A stretch of DNA of 64,000 bases from Neoscytalidium dimidiatum (taxonomy: Eukaryota; Ascomycota; Dothideomycetes; Botryosphaeriales; Botryosphaeriaceae). The translations under genes were made by a program, and so were the position numbers. The notes below the pieces were generated by a model that did not search any database, was not told the origin of the DNA, and saw only the letters and a program-made list of their open reading frames with translations. This document shows positions 1 through 10,200 of this stretch, one piece after another. The stretch is taken from contig CM074702.1 of the NCBI GenBank assembly GCA_037367355.1, positions 2,232,001 to 2,296,000 of the forward strand. Reading direction: 5' to 3'. The first letter of the stretch is position 1. Each line of letters opens with the position of its first letter.

Positions 1-959
1 CGGGAGCACAGAATCGAGATCCCGGTCGCATGTGCAGCGGCTCGTACCTTCTTCCGTTTCCCTAGTTCATCACCAATGGCTTTCTCTGTGTATCAATCAT
101 CACTTGGCCCCGTCACACTCCGTCCAATGGAGGACGTATATTGCCGTAAGGGCTAACTTTCATTGTGATAGACATGCGCGAGCACTTTGTCATCGACCCG
201 CTTATCTCGAAGAGGCAACAGCTCCTGCTTGCGACACAGTTGTGCCGGATGGTCCTGAAGGTGAGTCTGCAGGTTTCTTTGGTCGCCTCACAGTTTCCCG
301 CTTGCCTTTCACATGCAGCCCTTTTTGCCCCCCAGTCACATTATTTTTGGGGCCCAACGGCGTCTGTGATATATCATCACCCTGTGGCCGCAGTCCAAGT
401 GCGCCATCCCGACGTCCCCCCCTACGCCACAGTTACACAACATGGCGTCTGGCCCATCTAAACGAATCGCGAATCGCCGCGGTCCCAGGCTCTGCACTGC
501 ACCCTCTGGTTTCACAAATAACGCTTATCCCCCTTGGCTATTTTTCCTGCCCTCGATTATCCCTGGGCTTCTCACCTGCACAATTGTCATTCCCCTCCAC
601 TCTCCTTCCCCACTACCCATGCCTCTCGCTTCTCGCCGCGCCGCCCCTGACCTCCGATCTCGCCGGGGCCGTGAGCAACGGTTGGTCGTCGCTAGCCAGT
701 GACAACATGTCGCATCGCGTCTTCCCCGCTTCCCCGTCCGCGCCGTTGCGCATCACCCACATCCACCCACATCCCCAACATCCCAAACAGGGATCCCGAC
801 CAGGCTTTTAGCCCACCGGGTCTGGGTTCTGAATCCGATTCGCGAGCGCCTCTTCACCGCTTATCTGAATGAGAGCCTTGGCTAATGCGTATACTTTGTT
901 TTTCTCTGCGACAGGTCAACAATGTCATCATCGCTGGAAGCGACGAGAACGAATTCTGA
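1..959 (+). CDS. CCT5: T-complex protein 1 subunit epsilon (CCT5), 3' end only
   Basis: C-terminal end of the epsilon subunit of the cytosolic TRiC/CCT chaperonin, which folds actin, tubulin and other clients by ATP-driven cycling. Two exons are clear: 172-260 (DMREHFVIDPLISKRQQ.. to RMVLK) and 915-959 (VNNVIIAGSDENEF then TGA). Together they match the equatorial-domain helix and acidic tail typical of fungal CCT5. The acceptor before 172 (GATAG) and the donor and acceptor around 261-914 (AAG|GTGAGT, GCGACAG|GTC, with a CTAAT branch-like site) are good. The 261-914 intron is 654 nt, long for this genome. An upstream exon may end near base 44 before GTACCT, but its reading resembles the family only weakly, so it is left open. 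The rest of the gene lies left of the window. Identification rests on remembered family motifs and is confident. Confidence 0.85.
261..914 (+). other. Long (654-nt) intron of the CCT5 gene
   Basis: Donor GTGAGT after the VLK codons and acceptor GCGACAG before VNNVI, both in phase 0. A pyrimidine-rich stretch and a GGCTAATG branch-like site precede the acceptor. The ATG-initiated frames inside it have no family resemblance and are taken as chance. Confidence 0.75.
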
Positions 960-1391
960 GACAGCTGTCATAAGGCGCCATGCGCATGAGAAGGGAGTGA
1001 AAAAGAAATGAGGAATAGAAGACGAGGGAATGGACGGAGCGAGGCTCTGCCACCGTTGTGGGGGAGCTCATGGCTGCAGACGGAAGGATCCTATCCGCCG
1101 GAGACGCGCGCACGATGTTGCCGCAGGAGGCTCTTGCTTTCTTTTCCCGGCGGATTAGAAAGTGCCAAATGTCCGGCGGGCGCTGCATAAGGCGACGGGG
1201 AAAGTATGCAATGTAGTAGCGAGAACATAAAAAGCGATAGAAGGAAAGAACGAATTTTCCTTGGCTGTGTCTCACTGTCACCTCGGTGTTGCTGCCCTAC
1301 GATGCAGGCTCATCCCTTGCTCCCCTCGTGTTATCTACTGGTTACGTGATGGCGCGGAATGCTGTGTGATTTTCTAGAATGCAAGTTTTTG

Positions 1392-1398
<7 letters not shown>

Positions 1399-1423
<25 letters not shown>
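1399..1423. repeat. (CT)12 microsatellite
   Basis: Perfect CT dinucleotide run followed by an imperfect CCCTCTCC tail. It lies in the gene-free interval downstream of CCT5. Confidence 0.95.
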
Positions 1424-4400
1424 CCTCTCCTTTACTCGTCACTAGACTGCGCGGGCGCTGCGAAGGGGGGGAGGACAACGTAAGATTTGTTGTTGACCGT
1501 TTTCCAAACAAGTACGATGGACTCATGAAACCCAGAATGATTGGAGGAGAAGTAATCTCCGGTATTCGAAATACTACTGTACATGGGACTTGCATCGGAA
1601 CACGGCAGCTTGTCGTGCCTGTACATGCAACTGTATGTACAGTACATGTGGTGCAAGCATTTTCCCACAATGTATGCCGCGCACATGTGCTGCACGTCTT
1701 GCCGTGCAGCGAACGTGGCAGAGACAAAGACGGGCCTTTTCTTGTCTGCACCATGTGATGGTGGGAATGCTGCATTTCTACCCCGCCTGCCCGGTTTTGC
1801 TTACGCTTTCGCCGCGGAGTGTTTTGTTTCTCCGTGCGGTGTATCGTATCGCTGCTGCTGCTGCTGCTGCTGCTACTCTATGTTGCATTTTGCTGTCGTG
1901 AAGGTCTTGGTCTTGTTGATTGGTGCAAGGGGGATATCAGGAAAAGACGGAAGGGAGCGGGTGCCGTGCGATGGATGGTGCTGCTCCTTGCTTGAGACGG
2001 TACGACGGATCGCCGCGGATGGGCAGTTGAGGACATTCGTGTTGAGAAACTTCTGGAAATGCTCATTCTGATGATCAGTACAGTGTACACGAATGCAGTT
2101 GCTGGATTACGCGTCCAAAGGTCACGGTCGGTGTTGGAATGTTTCACCCTTATGGTTGCTGTATGCAAACCTGCAGCAAAAGAGGTACGTAGGAGTAGAC
2201 TCTTCAAGCTTCATGACTCGTAGGCAGTTGAGCCAGCGCCTCGGATGCGAAATTGACAGGTATTCTGATCAATCATGTCTGGAGCACTCCCTTCAGCTCC
2301 GGCTGCTGTTTTCTTGTTGCAGGCCAGCATAGCACGTCGATTGTCATGAGACAGAAGCGTGACTTTAAAGAACGTTCTCGAAACCAGGCAGAGTGTGAGA
2401 TCAAAGAGCAGGATTATCAGTACTGATCGCTAAGTGGAACTGCGTTTTGAGGTTTGTTGAAAGCGTCTTCCATCGGGCAGATTTGCAACACAGCCATGTC
2501 CTGTGTAAGCACTGCTGGGCAGTTCGTTGCTCTACTCTGGCGAATGCTTCCTTTCTGACCAATGAGAAGCTATAGATGATAAGAAGCATTGACATCTTCC
2601 CAATCCGGAGAGATGTTTCTCTTTGTGGTAATTTGAGGCGCAGGTCAGGGCCACCGCGTCATCAGCGGCGAAGTTGACGGTTATCACGACGAGCCTCCAC
2701 AGGAGAAGTCTCTGCATCCCATCTAGGATTTTCAGAATGGCCGATACAAAATCTGACTGTCATACGAACTCTTCTCTTCTCGGGGAGAGGGGTGGGGTGG
2801 GATTTGATCCACTACATGTCAAGCTCAGACGTCATAGGCGTTAAGGCCACCCCCTCGTGCTCGCCACGTAGGACTTCATGATGGGAAAAAAAAAAATTCA
2901 CACACATCGCGGGCCTTCCGTCATAGCACGACATCACTGCATCGACTCAGGGACCAGAGATGCCCATCGAGTGCAGGCAACGAAAGGATTTGGTATCATG
3001 CCCTCATTCTCCGGGTGCCATATCCCACTTCTCTGTCCAAGGCGACCCTGCCCACCAATTCCCCGCGCTGCCCTGCTCCGCTTCGCACTTTCCCCGGCCC
3101 ATTGAGACCCGACGAAGATCCGATCCGCTGACCCTGAATGCTTTGCAAGAAGGCAAAAGCCGAACGAAAGAGAGAGATCCCCCAGACGAATAAACGAGGG
3201 CATCCGAGCGTTGGCGGCGGCGATGGCGGTGGCGTCAATTGGGCCTCCCATCTCCGACTTCCTCTTCCCCAAACCCCGGATAATGTCAGCGCAAACCGAG
3301 CGATGATTGGCATCCGAACCGGGAAAAATGCGGCGACCTCCTCCACATCGTGAACCCTCATCTCGTCTCTTGAGTAATGAAGCTTGTACACGCGCTCAAC
3401 TCGATGCCCCCGCGCGCCAGTGCCCCCAAGCGAGGATCGGAAAGAGGGCGTCGTGCGAATGCCCGCGGATCCGGCCAAACTGGAGGTCAATGGCATTTCC
3501 CTCTATACAGTAAGCCGTCGAACCAGCATGCCCACAGGTCATCAAGAGGTTGAGGCATTCAGGTACGTCGCCCTCCCACCGGGGCAACCAAAACGCATGC
3601 CAATCTCGCGCCTCCTAAAACCCAGACGCATATCGTGACCGGCTACGGCCGCCGATCAAATAGTCTAGGCCAGGACTCTTTTCCCGCCGCAAAGGCCAGC
3701 CCTATTCACATTGCTGCTGCGTGTCGCCCTGCATGCAGACAACGCATGGCGCGAGACGAGCGCAGCGGGAGGAGCATCACGCTCAACCCACCACCTACGT
3801 CATCGACCAAGCTTTCCCCCACACACAGGGCCCTCGCTTCCCCCTGTCCGTCAGCTTGTTAGCTAGCAAGCCTCAGCCTCCGACTCCGACACGACACCAC
3901 ACGACACGACACGACACTGAGGAGCGGAGCCGATGCAAGTCACGCAACAACAAGGGGCGCGCAGCAGGCCAGCAGCTAGCACAGCAGCAGGAGCGAAGCT
4001 ACACCGCGCTGTGCCGGGCGATCCGTCCGATCAGAGACAGTCAAGCACAGTAGCTAAGACACAACGCTAAAAAGGACGCCGCCATCGCGAACATCTCACT
4101 CTCGCCTTGAACAGGCACCACATCGGCCGATGCACCATCAAGCGCGGCCGACGCAAGGCACGCCCGGTATACAGCGCCACCTCTCACCACGTAGGGGGAG
4201 GGGGAGGAGAGGGGAAAAACGTGGCGAAGCGGCGGTGGCATCGGGGGAGCCGCAGTAGGTAGCATCTACTCCTCCCTCTATCTCGACATCTGTCTTTCTA
4301 GTTACGTAGCTACGTCGCATTTACCGCTCGCCAAATCCCACAGAGCACGCCAGAGCCAGAGTCAGATCAGGCGCGCGCACACACGCGTTACAGCCTGGCC

Positions 4401-4461
4401 CTTCCGCCCCAATCACCCCCCCTCTATTCCCTCAATTCAATCTTGCCCGCGCACAGCCCTC

Positions 4462-4487
4462 CTCTCTCTCTCTCTCTCTCTCTCTCT
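4462..4487. repeat. (CT)13 microsatellite
   Basis: Perfect CT run in the gene-free interval, about 190 bp from a second, longer CT run. Confidence 0.95.
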
Positions 4488-4667
4488 GTCACTCGTCCGC
4501 CCTGCTCTCTTACTGCCTCCCCTTCCATCTCTCACACCACGCCGCGGGCGGTGCGGGTGGCCTGTCCAGCAGTGGGCCGGGCACGGAGGGCACGGATGGC
4601 CGGCCACGTTGTTGCGGGCTGTGCGCGGCGCCGTCCGTGTGTTGCCCCTCCGCCCCCTCCCTCTCTC

Positions 4668-4670
<3 letters not shown>

Positions 4671-4716
<46 letters not shown>
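4671..4716. repeat. Compound (CT)18(GT)5 microsatellite
   Basis: A 36-nt CT run passes directly into a GT run. It is the longest pyrimidine microsatellite in the window. Confidence 0.95.
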
Positions 4717-4990
4717 CTTCTTTCCTCGCCCAACAGTCGGGCCTTCTCTTCCTCGTTTACCCTCTCTCTCTCCCGGCTCCAGACCCCGTGCGTGCCCTTC
4801 TTGAAGGGCATGAAGAGGAGTTTCGTCGCCCCCACCCTCCTCCTCCTCGGCTCTCCCCCGCCACTTTTGCTGCCCTCTTCCGTCTCCCCGAGTAGCGAAA
4901 GACAGTGAAGGGGGCGGCGGCTTCCGATAGCCAACGGAGGGGGTTGGTGTGGGTACGTGCGAAACCGTCCGGAGGGCAGGGTAGGATACG

Positions 4991-5019
4991 GCAGGGCAGG
5001 GCAGGGCAGGGCAGGGCAG
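4991..5019. repeat. Pentanucleotide GGGCA minirepeat
   Basis: Five to six tandem GCAGG units without interruption. A (GAC)n-rich stretch and a 20-A run follow within about 130 bp. Confidence 0.9.
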
Positions 5020-5125
5020 TCAAAGTGCCCTTTGCCATTGATTCGCGTCGATGCTTGGGCGGCGGCGGCGGCGACGACGACGACGACGACGCTGACGATT
5101 CCTCTAGCCGCTCGATGCTTTGCGT

Positions 5126-5145
5126 AAAAAAAAAAAAAAAAAAAA
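5126..5145. repeat. A20 homopolymer
   Basis: Uninterrupted run of 20 A. No target-site duplication or retroelement body was noticed around it, so it is recorded as a simple repeat. Confidence 0.9.
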
Positions 5146-6146
5146 CAGTGAATGAATGCACAGGGCGCCAATAGCTGGCACGATGCAAGATTGACACGAT
5201 CTTGCGGACCAAAGCCCGTCGGAGAGGAGTAGCAGGGTTCGCAGCCTCCTGCGAACGCGGTCTTGCCCGAAGGCGAAGGGCGGCTATATGCATTGCCCTC
5301 TTTCCCGCATTCCCCGTTCGGGCAGCCAAGACTCAACGCATTATTGGAAGTGGTGGGAACAGTAGTAAATCATCTCATGCCCGTCCTTTCAAAACTTTTC
5401 CTTGTAGACCTCAATGCCAATCGATAGAAGAAAGCGAGAAAAAAAAAAGAAAATTCTTTCAACGAACATTCCGTTTCTTTTTCTTCCTTTCCCCGCCGGC
5501 CCCACGGCCAGCACGAGAACAAAAGATGATCTCCGGCAAGGGGGGGGGATAAAACATGGCCAGACCATCGGAGAGCCCGTTGGGCGAAGCGGGAATGGAT
5601 TGCAGGTAGACTGAGCAAACAGCGTTGATTCTTCCTTTCCTTCTTTTCTTCTCCCCATCCCAAGCGTCCCGAGACTCGGGCCGATCCGAACCCAACGGCG
5701 TGGGAAAAGCCAAAAAAAAAAAAAGAATCTCTCGCAGTAATCTTCTTAGAAAGCGTGCAAATCTCGATAGATGCGAGGACAGAGAAGGCGGTGATGAGAA
5801 GAAGAAGAAAAAAAGAAAAACGATGACCTAAGCCGCTGACGCGATCTCTGCGAAGGTCCAACCGATGCGACTGCGAACAAAACTCCAGCGAACGGTAGCA
5901 TCCGTCCAAATGTATCAGTGGCAGCGTGCGTGACCTTACAATAATAAGGCGCGCCGCCCGACGCAGCCCCAGGGGAACGGAAGCTCTGGAGCTTCCGCCC
6001 GCCAAAAAGACGCGCACAAACGGCTTCTGCCATCGCGTCCGTAGCACCACGCGGTGGTTTCCCTTACGGACGAGACGAGCGCGAAGCAAGAAGGACGAGT
6101 AAGGCTCGCGGTTGACCGAGCAAGGTGGCCTCGCGCTCGCTCACCG

Positions 6147-6147
<1 letters not shown>

Positions 6148-6175
<28 letters not shown>
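6148..6175. repeat. (GA)14 microsatellite
   Basis: Perfect GA run in the gene-free interval. It is the purine-strand counterpart of the CT runs nearby. Confidence 0.95.
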
Positions 6176-6177
<2 letters not shown>

Positions 6178-7282
6178 AGCGGAAGCGAAGCATCGCCGCC
6201 CCATAAGCGAACCCACCTGATGAGGTTATCACTGCGTTTGGTGATGTTGTTGTTGATGTTGTTGCTGCAGCTGCTGCAAGGGCAACGGAAAACGGCGGCC
6301 CTTTCCACCAGCCCTATCAAGCCTTCCCAAAGGCAGACAGGCCACTTTCATGCACACAAACACAGAGAGAGAAAGAACAACGGGCGGATGAACCCACAGC
6401 CCTTGGATCTAGAACGCGTCTGCGCTCGCGACAAGCCCACCTTTTTTGGAGAGGGAGGGGGGCTGCTGCGGCCAAGGCAGCCATGCGGATCAGCGATTCG
6501 CAGCCCAAAGAAGCGATTCGCGCGGCAAACCTCCCTGCTTCAGAAAGTGCTGTCTGTCGCAAGGCAGCAGCAGCAGCAGCAGCTAGGCCGGGCCAGGCCA
6601 GGCGACAGCCCGAAGAGCCCCACGCAGCCATGCCTGCAGCAGATCATACAAGAGGACTCGCTTGCCATTGCTACGATGGACAAAGACTGACCGGCAGCGT
6701 GACCTCGTAACACGCAAGAGAAATGAGGAGAGCCAATCCACGAACCAAAAACAATAAAAAAAAAAAGAATGATTGACGATAGTGGGATTGAAAAAAGGAA
6801 AAGAAAAAACTCGTCGACACACACATGCGCGCGCCTTGGGTTCCCGACGCAGCGGGAAGCAGGTCTGGGTCCCTCGTACTCGGAACAACAGCGACAGATA
6901 ATTCCAGCCATACGGCATGCTTTCCGCAGGAGAGGTGGGAAGGGGGAGGAGGGAACAAGAAGATGTGTACCAAGCCTTCGGGTTTCAATCTGATGCATCC
7001 CGCCGCCCCTCCCCGATGCCGCAGCCGCCGCCGCCGCCATCACCACCACCACTATCGCAACATCCATCGCCCCCTCTCGAAAACTCACCTACCCCCCCCG
7101 ACTCGTTTGTCTTGTGAGACACGCAGCCATGCACTTCCCCCTTCCACACGATAGGAGTTGACTCCGTCACGTATCGACGATCACCCTTTCCCACCTTTCG
7201 GCGCGCCATCGGTCGCGGGTCGTCATGCGAAAAGAAAAAAAATGCCGCTTCGCAGGATGGTGTCGCCGTCGTCATCTTAAGG

Positions 7283-10200
7283 CTACGAGGAGGGCTTGTT
7301 GGTGCCCGGTCTGCGCTTGTACTTTCGCGGGTCTGTGTTGCGGTGTGCCGCCGCACAAGCGAGTCAGCAAAAGAATCCCGTTGCGTCGTTTTGAATGCCC
7401 TCTCTCTCTCTCTCTCTCTCCACCCTCTCATGCATGCGGTGGAGATATCCGTGCCACACAATCAATGCGTATGCGGGCCGCGCAGGGACCCCCGTTTGGG
7501 GAAACGGAAACGTAAAATGAAAGAGAGCAGAGTACGTAAGCGAGAAAACAAACTGATAGAGAAACGCGTGATGTGGAGAGACGGCGGCGAAAATGAACAA
7601 CAAAGACCGGCGATAAGACGCAACCTCAAAGAGAAAGAGGAAGAGACCAAAAAGAAAGAGGAAGAGACCGAAAAAAAAAAAGAGAGAGAAAAGGAAGGTT
7701 TCGGCAGCGGCACATGCAAGCGCAGCATCGCGGCCTAGCAAGCTAACGATTCCAACCAAGGCGCTCGAGCGCAAAAGGCGGAAATTTCGCAGCAACAGCA
7801 GCAACAACAACGCCAGCGCTCGAGCATGTCCAACCACCCATGCCGAAAGGTGCCGCAAGGTCCCCCCGTTGTATAACAGACACAACGGTATAACGCCTAT
7901 GCGCACAGCGCACACGCAACACCTTCCCCTCCCCCTCCCCTCCTCCACACGGACCCCCCTCCAAATCAAAAAAAAACGCACGCGCCTCTATCTCTTCGCC
8001 AAACCCGCCCTTCTGCCCACGGGGAACCTGCAAGTTTTCCCCGGCGCCAGCGAGAGCTCGCATGGCCGGAGGGGGAAAAAAAGGACACGGGCATGTGCGA
8101 TTCCCCGTCCGTAAGCTTAATCCAACGCACATGCACACGGACACAGACACAGACGCGATGCCCATACGCGAATAATGTGCCGTGTGTGCGTGTATGCTGT
8201 GTGTCGTGCTCGAAGCAGATTCTGGTGCAAGCTTTCAATCCCACTCTCCGCTCTCTCTCCGTATCTCTCTCTCTCTCGTTGTATCCCGCTTCCCCCCGCG
8301 CGCATTGCCGCCGGCGAAAGGTGGAGAAAGCGGTTTGCCGGCCGGCCGGGAAGACCGGGCGCCCGAGCACGAACGCAAAACAAACCAATGATCAACACAC
8401 CCACGCCATGCGTTATCAGCGCGCACCCCATCCCCTCCCTTCACCGGAGAAAAGGGAAGGACGAGGAGGGCGGTCAGAGAGAAAGAGAGAGAGAGAGAGA
8501 GGAAGAGTGGGGAAATAGGAGAAGGGCGGGATAAGCAGAGCGATGCGGAGTTGTGTGTGTTGTTTACCTTCCTCCAATGAGGGAAGTGGGGGAGGGGGTA
8601 TGTGTGCGAGAGAGCGTCCACCGGAAGTAAACAAAAACAGTAAAGAGCACGCGCGCGCGTCTCACGGAAGGGGGAGAAAAAAAAATAGGACAGCGGCAGA
8701 GCGCCCAGGGGGGGGAGGGAAGGCAGAAATAGACCCGCGCCTATTGGCTTCAACAAAAAAAAAACAAATTAGGCGCAACGAGGGAAAATCGGCTGTGCCG
8801 CAGCGAAGCAGAAACACGCTACACACCACCAACAATCCTGAAACGCGTCTCGTTGGCCGGGATAAAAGAAAAAAGAGAAAGGCTTGCGTGAGGAAAACAA
8901 ATAGGCTGAAAACAAAAAGAACGACCAACAACCAGACGGCCGGGACGGAGGATGCGTCCACGTGGGCGGTGGATGATGCAACGAAAAGGGTAGTGAAACT
9001 CTCCAAAAAGAAGGAAAGACGGAAAAGCGCGAGCCAACCAACACACCACCATTTCTTCTACGGAAAAGACTAGAAGGACGGGGGAAAAAAGAAAAAGCAA
9101 AACACTAACGGAAAGCCTAAAAACGAAGGGGGGGCAACAATCGGAAGCCTGAATCGGCAAAACGGAGTTTTTCTTTCTTTGGTGTCTGAAGAGGCACACA
9201 GAGTTGCCGGAAAAACGCTTGAACATACCTTTTCTCGACATGCGCGTCCGGTCACGCGTACCTGCATCGAACACGACGCCCAAACGTCAGCAGCGATCCC
9301 GATCCTTCGAAGAACAAAGAAAACCATGAGGCATGCGCATGCGTGCATTGTTGCTGTGAGCTGTCCGGAGAGCGGTGTGGCGGGCGGCGCGGAGCAGCGG
9401 AGTATTCCCTCTGCTGGGATTTCAGCGAGAAATCCCCGTCTCTCCGTGTCTCCGTTTTGGGGCGGTTGGTGGCACGGTGGGCAGAGGAGTCGGTCGAGGG
9501 CTGTCACGCGGCCGGACTTGAAACAGGAGGCAACAATGTCGCCGCCGCCGCGGACGGATTCTTCTTTTTGTCGCCGCGGTTGCGGTTGCGGTCGGTCGGT
9601 CGGTCGGTCGCAGGCCCAAGGGTCGGTCGCGTGTGCCGCCCCGGTCGCAGTGCAACCAACGAGCAAGCGGAAGCCAGAAGCGCGGGGCCGATTCGGCAAT
9701 CTAGAGTCGCAGCCGACAACAAATAGAAGTATACCGCCGGGAGAGTGGTGCCCCCCGGTGCCATTGAGTAAGGAAGATGATGAGCCACCCGGCGGAACGA
9801 ACCAGCCAGCGACCGCGCGCGGACGTACGGCGAGCACCCGCGGTCGCATGACTTGTTTTTGAAATTATCGAAGTATTCCAATTGACCGCCGCTGGTCTGC
9901 CTTGCCCCCCAAGAGGCCGCAGGGGTGAGCCCTTTGCATTTAGATGACGCCGTATACTCGATAGGCAGAGCGAGGCTTGTCCAGGCGCGCAGTCCCGCGG
10001 ATGCACTATTGGTAGCCAGCCAAAGGTGCCAAGCCCGGTGGCAGCAAAAGCCGACAGCCAGCCAGCCAACCACCAGCGGCGCGGCGACCGTCGAGATTTG
10101 CAGGGCTGCGTGTGTGTATGTGCCAAGCAGGAGACCCGAATTCCGGCGGTGCGTACTCCTGGACGGACGGGGGACTACCGGCGGGGCAAAAAAAGGGGAA

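Larger units (their letters stand above)
960..7282. other. 6.3-kb interval with no recognisable gene, rich in simple repeats
   Basis: This lies between the end of CCT5 (+) and the last exon of the CHY/CCCH zinc-finger gene (-), so it is a convergent 3'-3' interval. Open frames here show no protein-family resemblance and follow composition (CT/GA tracts, G-rich runs). It holds a CTG run near 1850-1875, long CT and GA microsatellites, a GGGCA minirepeat and several poly-A runs, listed separately. I cannot exclude small exons of a gene with very long introns, as found next door. Confidence 0.6.
7333..9228 (-). other. Giant intron (1,896 nt) before the last exon of the CHY/CCCH gene
   Basis: Donor AAAAG|GTATGT after the MSRK codons. 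A TTGCTGAC branch-like site and ACACAG acceptor come before the DPRKYKRR exon; the split codon G|AC restores Asp. The intron is crowded with purine and pyrimidine tracts and short A runs. No reading frame on either strand inside it resembles a protein family. It is about 20-30 times longer than the typical intron here. Confidence 0.75.

Noticed and set aside
2794..2854. tRNA-like element on the - strand (GGGGTGG..CCACCCC ends with a GGATCAAATCC arm)
   Set aside because: The span is only about 60 nt, the T-arm pairing fails beyond two bases, and no anticodon stem-loop with U33 can be placed. At best a remnant.
4437..5336. 299-codon open frame on the - strand
   Set aside because: Driven by GA/CT tracts (Arg-Glu repeats) with no family resemblance.
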